From NCBI GenBank assembly GCA_963728495.1, contig CAVSKI010000011.1:620001-684000 (forward strand): 64,000 nt of DNA, in the 5' to 3' direction. Both the position numbers and the translations under genes were made by a program. The stretch's first letter is position 1; every line of letters starts with the position of its first letter. Below the pieces are notes generated by a model. The model did not search any database and was not told the DNA's origin. It saw nothing but the letters and a program-made list of their open reading frames with translations. The DNA is from JACVRW01 sp963728495. GTDB taxonomy: Bacteria; Actinomycetota; Thermoleophilia; Solirubrobacterales; Thermoleophilaceae. Positions 50,285 through 58,869 of this stretch are shown piece after piece.

Positions 50285-51210
50285 AGGTCACCCTCCTACC
50301 CGACGTGGACCCGGGATCGGGGCCGCGCAGCGTGGCCATCGGCACCTTCGACGGCGTGCACCTGGGTCACCGCGAGGTGATCCGCGGGAGCGACACCGTC
50401 CTGACCTTCGAGCCCCACCCGCTTTCGGTTATCCATCCCGAGGCCACGCCCAAGCTGTTGAACACCTTCGCCGTCAAGCGCGACCTGATCGCCGCTCTCG
50501 GGGTGCAGCAGCTGGTGGTGATCCCCTTCGACGCGAGCTTCTCCCAGCAGAGCGCCGAGGAGTTCGTGCACGAGGTGCTGATCGACAGACTGGGCGCCGA
50601 TCGGGTCTCGGTGGGCGAGAACTTCCGTTTCGGCAAGGGGGCGAAGGGCACCGAGGAGCTGCTGCGCTCACACTCGGAGTTCCAGACCCACGTGACGCCG
50701 CTGGTGGAGGTGGAGGGGGAGACGGTCTCCTCGAGTCAGATCCGCGGCCTCGTCGCGGCGGGTGAGGTCAAGGAGGCCATGGCCTTCCTGGGCGGCCCCT
50801 TCCTCTTCGAGGGCGAGGTGATGCACGGCGACAAGCGCGGGCGGGAGCTCGGCATGCCGACAGCAAACCTGGTCCCCGACGATCGCTTCGTGTGCCCCGG
50901 TCACGGTGTGTACGCCGCCTGGGCCGGCGTCGACAACCTCGGTGCGCACTCGGCAGAGCCGAGTGCTTCCGCCCAGCCCGCAGCAGTCAACGTCGGTGTT
51001 CGCCCCACCTTCGCCACGGGCCGCGGTCTTCTGGTCGAGGCGCACCTGATCGGCTTCGACGGCGACATCTACGGCGAGACGCTGCGGATCGCCTTCCTGG
51101 AGCGGCTGCGCGGGGAGCGGGCCTTCGAGTCCGTCGACGCCCTCGTCGAGCAGATGAACCGCGACGTCGAGCAGGCCCGGGAGATCTGCGAGAGGGCCGC
51201 TGTCAGGTAG
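50281..51210 (+). CDS. ribF: riboflavin kinase / FAD synthetase with palindrome-encoded insertion
   Basis: A bifunctional FMN/FAD synthesis enzyme. The FAD synthetase half has IGTFDGVHLGHREVI, LTFEPHPLSVIHPEATPKLL and SSQIRGLVAAGEV. The kinase half has GMPTANLVPDDRFVCPGHGV and VNVGVRPTFATGRGL with EAHLIGFDGDIYG. Between the kinase strands an extra run AHSAEPSASAQP is inserted, encoded by a palindromic repeat. It lies in a surface loop position where the family tolerates length change. ATG 50281 overlaps truB. Confidence 0.94.
   Translation: MKVTLLPDVDPGSGPRSVAIGTFDGVHLGHREVIRGSDTVLTFEPHPLSVIHPEATPKLLNTFAVKRDLIAALGVQQLVVIPFDASFSQQSAEEFVHEVLIDRLGADRVSVGENFRFGKGAKGTEELLRSHSEFQTHVTPLVEVEGETVSSSQIRGLVAAGEVKEAMAFLGGPFLFEGEVMHGDKRGRELGMPTANLVPDDRFVCPGHGVYAAWAGVDNLGAHSAEPSASAQPAAVNVGVRPTFATGRGLLVEAHLIGFDGDIYGETLRIAFLERLRGERAFESVDALVEQMNRDVEQAREICERAAVR
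50944..50970 (-). repeat. palindromic repeat, copy e (inside ribF)
   Basis: Minus-strand reading GGAAGC-ACTCGGC-TCT-GCCGAGT-GCGCA; stem 50946-50954 with 50958-50966. It encodes AHSAEPSAS in frame within RibF, the same peptide as copy b at the end of CarB. Confidence 0.78.
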
Positions 51211-53153
51211 CCGGGACCCTCACCGCCACCCGCCTGCCGCCGAGACGCCCGTCAATGCGGATGCTCCGGGCTTCGGGGCTGAACCAGTCGCCGCGCAGCC
51301 GGAGGCGGCCGTCTGCTCCGGCCGGACCGTCGACTCTGACCCTCGCACTGACGAAGCTGCCCTCGGCAAAGGCGAGCTTGGCCCTCCCGCTGATCCGGAC
51401 GTCGCGGCTGAAGCGCAGGCGGCGCAGCCGGAAGGTCACGGCGCCTTGCTCCTCACTGAACGCCCCGACGAAGCGGCCTCCGCGCAGTCCCACACCCTTG
51501 ACTATGCGAGTGGGGACGGAGCCGTTCAGGCGCATCGCGTCCTGCAGGGCCAGCCAGGCGACGCTGGCCACGCGCCTGTCGATCGTGCGCGACCGATCGC
51601 CGCGGCGAGACCTCGCCGGCGCGGGCTCCGCGTGCGCGCAGCGGGAAGCGCCCGATCGCCGGGCGATTGGCGTCCCCGCGCTCGACGCAGGCCGTGTTGC
51701 CGGTCTCGAGCGTCCTGAGAAAGCGGGCGTAGAGGGGAGGGGTGCACTGGCTGTAGTAGCCCGGTGTGTGACCGGCGTTTCGCAGCACGACGAAGCGGCT
51801 GCTCGGGAACAGCCCGGCGGTGAAACGGCCGTTGCTCTCGGGGGTGACAAGATCGAGCTCGGCGGAGACCACGAGCGCGGGGACATCGGGGAAGGTCACC
51901 CCCGGCGTGAAGACGGGCTGGGGATCGGTGGGCGCCGGCCACTCGACGCAGTACTCGGGCGCCCAGTAGTCGAGCCAGCCTCGCACCGAGATGGGGCTGA
52001 AGGTGGACTCCGGGAGGGTGGCCCAGGCAGCGGCGGCCTGGGCTCGCCGCTGGTCGACCGGGGCGTTGAGGTCCCACGGCACCGGGAAGTCGGCGCAGCC
52101 GGCCGCTATGGACATCCCGGCGGAATCTCTCCTGTAGCCGTCTTCGTAGGCGAAGTCCGGATCCGTGAACGCCGCCAGGCGCAGGAGCGGCCTGCGGTCG
52201 CCGTTGCGCAGGGCGGCTGCGGCGGCGGGCAGCTCGCTCTGCCCGATGTAGGCGTAGTCGTCCCCGCTCATGATGCGCGCCAGCATCCGCTCGTCGATTC
52301 TCACCCGCTTGCGGGCGCCCAGCTCATCGCGGCCGACGCCGCGGAACGGATGGGCTCGGAGGCGGGCGGCGAGACGCGCGAGCGCTCGCGCCGGGCGCCT
52401 GTTGTCGCGGACACACGACGGCGAGCGGCGGCAGATGAGAGGCACGCTCCTCGCGCTCGCGTCGGCGACGTCGCCGCCCGCCTGCAGGGCGATGTCGTAC
52501 TGAAGCGGGTTGAAGGCGCCGTCGAGTATCAGCGAGCGGACGTGCGATCGATGCCGCAGCGCATAGGCCTGGGAGTGGACCGTGCCGTACGACTGGCCGT
52601 AGAGGTTGATGAGCTCATGGCCGAGCGCTGCCCGCACGGCCTCCACGTCGTCGGCGATGTCCGCCGCGCCGTAGTCGTCCGAGGCGCTCCCGAGCTGAGC
52701 GCCGCAGGCGCCGACCGCGCTCTGGATCGCTGCCGCGTTGCTCGTCTTGAGCCGTTGAAGAGGCCGGCAGTTGACGGCGTCCGAACGGCCCTCGCCGCGA
52801 TAGTCCACCACGACCAGGTCGTGGCGCCGGCGCGCCTGCTCGAGCAGGAACAGCCCTTCGGTCGAGAAGCTGGGCGCGAAGCCCGGCCCGCCGTAGATCA
52901 CGTACACCGGCGTGAGCGGCGGCCGCTTTCGGTTGGTGCGCCGGAAGACGGCGACGTGGATGCCTACCTGGCGCGAGGCCGGGTTGCCGCGCTCCAGCGG
53001 CACCGCGACCGTCCCGCAGCGGGCCTCGGGGTTCACCTTGGGGCAGCGCTTGAGCTCGACCTGCGCAGCGGCCGGCGCCGCGCCGGCCAGCGCAGCCACC
53101 CCAAGCGCCGTGTAGATGGCCGTTCTGGTCCACTGCCTCGCCCCGCGACTCAT
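51203..53153 (-). CDS. secreted alpha/beta hydrolase (tripeptidyl-aminopeptidase-like), frameshifted
   Basis: An exported serine hydrolase. A signal peptide (RTAIYTALGVAALAGAAPAA, cut near AAA-QV) is followed by an alpha/beta-hydrolase: oxyanion YVIYGGPGFAPSFS, nucleophile elbow NLYGQSYGTVHS (GxSxG), later Asp in SAELDLVTPES and His in NAGHTPGYYSQC, then the TAP-like C-domain. After FPLRARGARAG the coherent sequence jumps frame (~51600-51640), and a beta-rich ~110-residue C-terminal domain continues (RRVASVAWLALQDAMRLNGS... to VAVRVPAT). The span is not a multiple of three. Likely an indel. Confidence 0.82.
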
Positions 53154-53250
53154 CGCCGCTCCCCTCTCTGCTGCATGGCCGGACCTGCGCAACGTATCCG
53201 GCTCACGCAGGCCCTGCAAGCTGAGAGATCGCTGCTACGGTTTTCCGCCG

Positions 53251-53520
53251 ATGTCCCTGACGGCCGAGAAGAAGCAGGAGATCTTCGCCCAGCACGGTCG
53301 TGCCGATGGCGACACCGGATCCACCGAGGTCCAGGTCGCGCTGCTCACCGCGCGTATCAACGAGCTGACCGAGCACCTGCGCGAACACACGAAGGACCAC
53401 CACTCGCGGCGCGGCTTGCTGATGCTGGTGGGCAAGCGCCGCCGGCTGCTGAAGTACCTGCAGTCCAGCGACATCGACCGCTACCGGGCGCTCATCGCGG
53501 AGCTCGGTCTGCGTCGGTGA
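53251..53520 (+). CDS. rpsO: 30S ribosomal protein S15
   Basis: An 89-residue S15: LTAEKKQEIFAQHGRADGDT, GSTEVQVALLTARINELTEH, then HSRRGLLMLVGKRRRLLKYL and YRALIAELGLRR. It binds 16S rRNA and the platform. ATG 53251. Its stop overlaps the GTG of a peroxiredoxin gene, so two redox genes separate it from its usual neighbour pnp. Confidence 0.97.
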   Translation: MSLTAEKKQEIFAQHGRADGDTGSTEVQVALLTARINELTEHLREHTKDHHSRRGLLMLVGKRRRLLKYLQSSDIDRYRALIAELGLRR

Positions 53521-53978
53521 TCGAGCCCGGCTCCGCCGCTCCCAACTTCACCCTCCCCGACCAAGACGGGAAGAAGGTTTCGCTGGCCGACCTTCGCGGC
53601 CAGACCGTCGTGCTCGTGTTCTATCCGGCCGACTTCAGCCCGGTCTGCACCGATCAGCTCAGCGTCTACCAAGAGGTGCTCGGAGAGCTGGAGGAGCGCG
53701 GCGCCAAGCTGCTGGGCATCAGCGTGGACGGCGCGTTCTGTCACAAGGCATTTCGGGACCACATCAACCTGACCGTTCCGTTGCTGGCCGACTTCCATCC
53801 CAAGGGCGAGGTGGCCAAGGCCTACGGCGTCTGGGGCGAGAAGTACGGCACGGCGAGCCGGGCGCTCGTGATGATCGGTCCCGCGGGCGAGGTGCAGTGG
53901 ACGCACATGTCGCCTGCGCTCGAAGTCCCCGGGGCAAACCTGATCTTTGACGCGTTGGACCAGCGCAGCGCCGCCTGA
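53517..53978 (+). CDS. peroxiredoxin (thiol peroxidase)
   Basis: A 153-residue AhpC/TSA-type peroxiredoxin: APNFTLPDQDGKKVSLADLR, then VLVFYPADFSPVCTDQLSVY with the peroxidatic Cys in SPVCTDQ, later WGEKYGTASRALVMI. No second conserved Cys near the usual resolving position is seen, suggesting a 1-Cys or atypical type. GTG 53517 overlaps the rpsO stop. Confidence 0.9.
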   Translation: MIEPGSAAPNFTLPDQDGKKVSLADLRGQTVVLVFYPADFSPVCTDQLSVYQEVLGELEERGAKLLGISVDGAFCHKAFRDHINLTVPLLADFHPKGEVAKAYGVWGEKYGTASRALVMIGPAGEVQWTHMSPALEVPGANLIFDALDQRSAA

Positions 53979-54438
53979 GCCGGGGCCGGACGATCACGTC
54001 CGCGGCGCCGGTCCGACCGTGATCGAGTACGCCGACCTCGAGTGTCCCTACTGCGCGCGGGCGCACCTGCTCCTCAAGGAGATGGAGATCACCCGCGTGT
54101 TCCGGCACTTCCCGGTGGCGTCCAAGCACCCACGCGCACGCGCGCTGGCGGCGGCCGCGGAGGCGGCCGGGCGGCAGGGACGCTTCTGGGAGATGCACGA
54201 CTCGCTGCTCGAGGACCAGGGACATCTGGACGACCCACACCTGTGGGAGCGGGCCCGGCGCCTGGGGCTCGACCTCGAGCGCTTCGAGGCCGATCGGCGC
54301 GCCAAAGACGTGGCCGAGCGGGTCGAGCGCGACTTCCGCAGCGGCATTCGCGCCGGGGTGGCCACCACTCCCACGCAGTTCGCCTGCGGCGAGACGCACC
54401 CCGGCGTTCCGGGTCCTGGCCTACTGGCCCGCTGCTAG
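53947..54438 (+). CDS. DsbA-like thioredoxin-fold protein
   Basis: A protein of ~160 residues with a thioredoxin-fold active site CPYC (YADLECPYCARAH), helix insertion FRHFPVASKHPRARALAAAA, and a C-terminal cis-Pro segment TTPTQFACGE. It matches the cytosolic DsbA/FrnE-type family. The start is uncertain: TTG 53947, overlapping the peroxiredoxin end, keeps the usual DDHVRG stretch before the fold, whereas GTG 54019 would cut it short. There is no signal peptide. With the peroxiredoxin it forms a thiol-redox pair. Confidence 0.82.
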   Translation: MTRWTSAAPPEPGPDDHVRGAGPTVIEYADLECPYCARAHLLLKEMEITRVFRHFPVASKHPRARALAAAAEAAGRQGRFWEMHDSLLEDQGHLDDPHLWERARRLGLDLERFEADRRAKDVAERVERDFRSGIRAGVATTPTQFACGETHPGVPGPGLLARC

Positions 54439-54475
54439 CCTTGTCCGCGTTCTAGAAGGAACAACGGAAGCCATT

Positions 54476-54494
54476 GCCGCCAACCGGAGGCGGC
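54476..54494 (+). promoter_or_regulatory. leader hairpin before pnp
   Basis: GCCGCC (54476) pairs with GGCGGC (54489) 14 bases before the pnp ATG. A pnp leader stem-loop is used for autocontrol in other bacteria; here it is only a weak resemblance. Confidence 0.35.
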
Positions 54495-54507
54495 CGAAAG
54501 GAAGCAT

Positions 54508-56760
54508 ATGACTGATGGAGTGAGCCGCGTCTCGGTAGAGATCGGCGGCACCTCGATCGAGTTCGAGACGGGCAAATACGCCAAGCAGGCGTCCGGCTCG
54601 GTAGTAGTCACGGCAGGGGAGACCAAGGTGCTGTGCACCGCGACGGCGGGCAATCAGCGCGACGTCGACTTCCTCCCGCTGACCGTCGACGTGGAGGAGC
54701 GCATGTACGCCGCGGGCAAGATCCCCGGCAGCTTCTTCAAGCGCGAAGGGCGGGCCGGCGAGAAGGCCACGCTCACCGCGCGCATGATCGACCGGCCTCT
54801 GCGCCCGCTCTTTCCCAAGGGCTGGACGCGCGAGACCCAGCTCGTGTCGATTCCCATGTCGATCGACCACGAGAACCCCTACGACGTTCTCGCGATGAAC
54901 GGCGCCAGCACCGCGCTGATGCTGTCCGACATCCCCTTTCCGGCGCCCGTGGGCGCCGTGCGCATCGGCCAGGACGAAGAGGGCAACTTCCTCGTCAACC
55001 CCGATGAGGAGTGGCTGCTCGAGTCCCCGCTCGACCTCGTGGTCGCGGGCACCGAGGAGGCCATCCTGATGGTCGAGGCGGGCGCCAACGAGATCACCGA
55101 GGCGGAGATCCTCGACGCGCTCGACATCGCCCACGCCGCAATCAAGGAGCTCTGCCAGGCCCAGCACGACCTGCGCAAGCAGGCCGGCAAGGACAAGGTG
55201 GAGGCCACTCCGCCGCAGGTGGACGAGTCGGTTCTCTCCGAGGTCAAGGAGCGCTTCGGCGCCGCCCTCGACGAGGCCACCCAGGTGACCGACAAGCTCG
55301 ACCGCCAGGACGCCACCAAGCGAGTCGAGGAAGAGACCCTCGAGGCGATGTCCGGCAACCCGGACGAGCCCGAGAGCTACGCCACGCGCCGCGCACAGGT
55401 GCAGCTGGCCTTCGACAAGCTCGAGAAGGAAACGATCCGCAAGCGCATTGCCATCGACAAGAAGCGGCCGGATGGCCGCGCGGCGGAGGAGATCCGCGAC
55501 ATCTGGATCGAGGTGGGGATGGCGCCGCGTACGCACGGCTCCGCGATCTTCACCCGCGGCCAGACGCAGGCCTTCTCGGTCGCCGCGCTGGGCACCACGC
55601 GCGAGGAGATGCGCCTCGACACGCTCGGCCTCCAGGAGTCCAAGCACTACTTCCACCACTACAACTTCCCGCCCTTCTCGGTGGGAGAGGCCGGCTTCAT
55701 GCGCGGTCCCAAGCGCCGCGACATCGGCCACGGGGCGCTCGCCGAGCGGGCGCTGGTACCGGTGCTGCCTACGCTGGACGACTTCCCGTACACGATCCGG
55801 GTGGTCTCGGACATCCTCGAGTCCAACGGCTCGTCATCGATGGCCTCGGTGTGCGGCTCGTCGCTCTCACTGATGGACGCGGGCGTGCCGATCAAGGCGC
55901 CGGTGGCCGGAGTGGCGATGGGGCTCATCAAGGAGGGCGACGACTACATCGTCCTCACCGACATCGCGGGCGTGGAGGACCATCTGGGCGACATGGACTT
56001 CAAGGTCGCCGGGACCTCCGAGGGCATCACCGCCCTGCAGATGGACATCAAGATCACCGGCGTGACGTTCGACATCCTGCGCGACGCGCTCTCGCAGGCC
56101 AAGAACGCCCGCCTGTCGATACTCGGCAACATGAAGGACGCCATCTCCGAGCCGCGCGAGCAGCTCTCGCAGTACGCCCCGCGGATCAGCGCGATCCAGA
56201 TCGACACCGAGAAGATCGGCGCCGTGATCGGCAAGGGTGGCGAGACGATCCGGGCGCTGTCCGAGGAGTTCGACGCCCAGATCGACATCGACGACGACGG
56301 CATGGTGCGGATCTACGCGCAGACCGGCGACCAGGGCGACGCCCTGGTGGACCGCATCCGCTCGATGACCAAGGAGATCGAGCTCGGCGACGAGTTCACC
56401 GGCAAGGTCGTGAAGACGACCACCTTCGGCGCGTTCATCGAGCTGGCCAAGGGCACCGACGGCCTGCTGCACATCTCGAACATCAAGCCCGGCGAGCGGG
56501 TCAACACGGTGGAGGACGTCCTCAACCGCGGCGACGAGCTCAAGGTCAAGGTGGTCGAGGTGGACCGCGAGCGCGGCCGCGTCGGCCTGCGTCTCGCCGA
56601 CGACCCGGAGATCTCCGGCAAGTCGCCCGAGGAGCTGGCCTCGATGGGCACTGGCGACAAGGGCTCCCGCGGAGACCGGGGCGATCGCGGCAACGGCCGC
56701 GGACGCGACCGCGACCGTCGCCCACGCGACCGTGACCGGCGCCCGCGCGAGCGCACTTAG
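54508..56760 (+). CDS. pnp: polyribonucleotide nucleotidyltransferase (PNPase)
   Basis: A 750-residue phosphorolytic exoribonuclease. The two RNase PH-like domains contain FFKREGRAGEKATLTARMID and RPLRPLFPKG in the first, and RTHGSAIFTRGQTQAFSVAA, SNGSSSMASVCGSSLSLMDA and GDHLGDMDFKVAGT-like EDHLGDMDFKVAGT in the second. KH (GAVIGKGGETIRALSEEFDA) and S1 (VVKTTTFGAFIELAKGTDGL) domains follow. The Arg/Asp/Gly-rich tail (RGRDRDRRPRDRDRRPRERT) suits RNA binding. Confidence 0.97.
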   Translation: MTDGVSRVSVEIGGTSIEFETGKYAKQASGSVVVTAGETKVLCTATAGNQRDVDFLPLTVDVEERMYAAGKIPGSFFKREGRAGEKATLTARMIDRPLRPLFPKGWTRETQLVSIPMSIDHENPYDVLAMNGASTALMLSDIPFPAPVGAVRIGQDEEGNFLVNPDEEWLLESPLDLVVAGTEEAILMVEAGANEITEAEILDALDIAHAAIKELCQAQHDLRKQAGKDKVEATPPQVDESVLSEVKERFGAALDEATQVTDKLDRQDATKRVEEETLEAMSGNPDEPESYATRRAQVQLAFDKLEKETIRKRIAIDKKRPDGRAAEEIRDIWIEVGMAPRTHGSAIFTRGQTQAFSVAALGTTREEMRLDTLGLQESKHYFHHYNFPPFSVGEAGFMRGPKRRDIGHGALAERALVPVLPTLDDFPYTIRVVSDILESNGSSSMASVCGSSLSLMDAGVPIKAPVAGVAMGLIKEGDDYIVLTDIAGVEDHLGDMDFKVAGTSEGITALQMDIKITGVTFDILRDALSQAKNARLSILGNMKDAISEPREQLSQYAPRISAIQIDTEKIGAVIGKGGETIRALSEEFDAQIDIDDDGMVRIYAQTGDQGDALVDRIRSMTKEIELGDEFTGKVVKTTTFGAFIELAKGTDGLLHISNIKPGERVNTVEDVLNRGDELKVKVVEVDRERGRVGLRLADDPEISGKSPEELASMGTGDKGSRGDRGDRGNGRGRDRDRRPRDRDRRPRERT

Positions 56761-56763
56761 GTG

Positions 56764-56810
56764 AGCAGCGACAGGAACCGGGGGCTCACACCCCCGGGGC
56801 CCCCGCTGCT
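56764..56810 (+). repeat. nested palindrome between pnp and the M16 protease gene
   Basis: An inner CCGGGGG/CCCCCGG hairpin lies inside an outer AGCAGCG/CGCTGCT pairing (56764-56770 with 56804-56810). It follows the pnp stop by three bases and precedes the preferred protease start. It lacks a T tract, so it may be a structural mRNA element or a repeat of a different family. Confidence 0.45.
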
Positions 56811-56835
56811 TGCTGGCCGGTCGGAGGCGGCACGC

Positions 56836-58098
56836 ATGAGCACGCTCGACTCGGGCGTGCGGGTCGTGACCGAGGCGATGCCCTCGGTTCGCTCGATCGC
56901 GCTCGGTTTCTGGATCCGCAGCGGATCCCGGGACGAGCCGGTCGAGCAGGCCGGCATCTCGCACTTCCTGGAGCACCTGCTCTTCAAGGGCACGGAGCGC
57001 TTCAGCTCTCGCGAGATCGACGAGGTGTTCGACGCGATGGGGGCCGAGGTCAACGCCGGCACCGGCAAGGAGACCACCTCCGTCTTCTCGCGCTTCCTGG
57101 ACCGCCATCTCGAGCATGCCTTCGACGTGCTGCAGGACATGGTGCTGCGCCCGGCCTATCCGGACATCGACTCCGAGCGCCAGGTGGTGATCGAGGAGAT
57201 CGCCATGTACGAGGACGAGCCTTCGGACAAGGTGCACGACGTCCTCTCGGGGGCGATCTTCGGCGACCACCCGCTGGGCCGGCCGATCATCGGCACGGCC
57301 GACGTGATCTCGTCGGTCCCCGTGCCCACGATCTCCGAATGGCACGATCGCCGCTATACGGGGGCCAACATCGTGATCGCCGCGGCCGGCAACCTGGAGC
57401 ACGACGCGGTGGTCGAGATGGTCTCGAACGCCGTGGCCGTGGACGGAGCCGCCGGCAAGGCGGCCACCGCCTCGCCCAACGGCGTGACCCCGGTTCTGCG
57501 CTTTCACGAGAAGGAGACCGAGCAATACCACCTCTGCATGGGCGGGCCCGGCATTCCGCGCGGCGACGACCGCCGGTTCGCCCTGCGGGTGCTCGACACG
57601 ATCCTCGGAGGGTCCACGTCGTCGCGCCTGTTCCAGGAGGTGCGCGAGAAGCGAGGACTGGCCTACGCGGTCTACTCCTACGCCAGCCACTACCTCGACT
57701 CCGGCCAGGTGGCCCTGTACGTGGGAACGCGGCCGGACAACGTGGGCGAGGCGATGGACGTGATCGGCACCGAGCTGGCTCGCCTGCAGGCCGACGGGGT
57801 GAGCGAGGAGGAGCTGGAACGCGCCCGCGAGAACGTGAAGGGCCGCACCGTGCTCTCGATGGAGTCGACGCTCACCCGGATGAACCGGTTGGGCAGCTCG
57901 ATCCTCATGGACGTGCCACTGCTCTCGGTGGATGAGGTGCTCGCGGCCTTCGACGCGGTTACGCTCGAAGACGTGGTGGCCCTGGCGCGAGAGCTCTGGG
58001 CCCCTGAGCGGATGTCCGCGGCCGGGGTGGGGGGAAGCGAAGACGCATTCCGCTCCGCCCTCGAGTCTGTGTCGCCGGGACTAGTCCGGGCTGCATGA
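56836..58098 (+). CDS. M16-family zinc metalloprotease
   Basis: A 420-residue pitrilysin/mitochondrial-processing-peptidase-type protease with the inverted zinc motif HFLEH (GISHFLEHLLFKGTERF) and the third ligand Glu in the VIEEIAMYEDEPSD region. The second half-domain has LGGSTSSRLFQEVREKRGLA. ATG 56836 is used because GGAGG lies 8 nt upstream; an in-frame GTG right after pnp would add a palindrome-encoded extension. The order pnp-M16-dapB is common in Actinobacteria. Confidence 0.9.
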   Translation: MSTLDSGVRVVTEAMPSVRSIALGFWIRSGSRDEPVEQAGISHFLEHLLFKGTERFSSREIDEVFDAMGAEVNAGTGKETTSVFSRFLDRHLEHAFDVLQDMVLRPAYPDIDSERQVVIEEIAMYEDEPSDKVHDVLSGAIFGDHPLGRPIIGTADVISSVPVPTISEWHDRRYTGANIVIAAAGNLEHDAVVEMVSNAVAVDGAAGKAATASPNGVTPVLRFHEKETEQYHLCMGGPGIPRGDDRRFALRVLDTILGGSTSSRLFQEVREKRGLAYAVYSYASHYLDSGQVALYVGTRPDNVGEAMDVIGTELARLQADGVSEEELERARENVKGRTVLSMESTLTRMNRLGSSILMDVPLLSVDEVLAAFDAVTLEDVVALARELWAPERMSAAGVGGSEDAFRSALESVSPGLVRAA

Positions 58099-58751
58099 TC
58101 AACGTCGCCGTCTCCGGCGCCGCCGGGCGGATGGGACAGACCGTCTGCGACGCGGTCGAAGGGGCGGATGACATGGCGCTGGTGGGCCGCGCCGATCCAC
58201 TGCTCGATAGTGCTCTGGCCGACGTGCTGGGCGACGCCGATGTGGTCGTCGACTTCTCCACACCCGACACGGCGCTGGCCAACGCGCGCCACTGTGTCGA
58301 GGCCGGCGTGCACTGCGTGATGGGCACCACCGGCGCCGACTTCTCCGAGCTCGAGGGGGTGGGGGAGGGCAACCTGTTCGTGGCCCCCAACTTCGCCATC
58401 GGCGCGGTACTGATGATGAAGTTCGCCACCGAAGCGGCACGCCACATGCCGGAGGTCGAGATCGTCGAGCTGCACCACGACCGCAAGCTCGACGCCCCCT
58501 CGGGCACGGCCCGCCGTACCGCCGAGCTGATTGCCGAGGCGGGGGGAAACGTCCACGAGCCGATCCACTCGATCCGCCTCCCCGGGCTCGTCGCCCACCA
58601 GGAGGTGCTGTTCGGCGGACCGGGCCAGACGCTGACGATCCGCCACGACTCCGTGGACCGCGAGTCGTTCATGCCCGGGGTGCTGCTGGCCGTGCGCAAC
58701 GTGGCAACGCTGGAGCGGTCGCCGACGGTGGGCCTCGAGCACCTGCTTTAG
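58095..58751 (+). CDS. dapB: 4-hydroxy-tetrahydrodipicolinate reductase
   Basis: A 218-residue DapB of the lysine/diaminopimelate pathway. NAD(P)-binding start INVAVSGAAGRMGQTV, then DVVVDFSTPDTALANARHCV, CVMGTTGADF, APNFAIGAVLMMKFA, and the substrate motif ELHHDRKLDAPSGTA. It is slightly shorter than usual. ATG 58095 overlaps the protease stop. Confidence 0.94.
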   Translation: MINVAVSGAAGRMGQTVCDAVEGADDMALVGRADPLLDSALADVLGDADVVVDFSTPDTALANARHCVEAGVHCVMGTTGADFSELEGVGEGNLFVAPNFAIGAVLMMKFATEAARHMPEVEIVELHHDRKLDAPSGTARRTAELIAEAGGNVHEPIHSIRLPGLVAHQEVLFGGPGQTLTIRHDSVDRESFMPGVLLAVRNVATLERSPTVGLEHLL

Positions 58752-58869
58752 GCCGCGCCAGGCGCACAGAGGGGGTGGTCAGGCGTCGAGTGGCATGTTC
58801 TGCACCCAATGGATGCACAATCGACCACTCGCCGGCGGGCTGCCGTTCTTAGCGCAGCGCGATGCCCTC

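Noticed and set aside
50892..53516. A long plus-strand frame running into the peroxiredoxin
   Set aside because: Only the peroxiredoxin part (from 53517) is real; upstream it is antisense to the alpha/beta hydrolase and out of frame with ribF.
56761..56835. GTG 56761 as the M16 protease start
   Set aside because: It would translate the palindrome; ATG 56836 has a good ribosome site and gives the family N-terminus.
58752..58869. An imperfect inverted repeat (CGAGTGG...CCACTCG) after dapB
   Set aside because: Arms are short and no T tract follows; too weak to call a terminator or an RNA gene.
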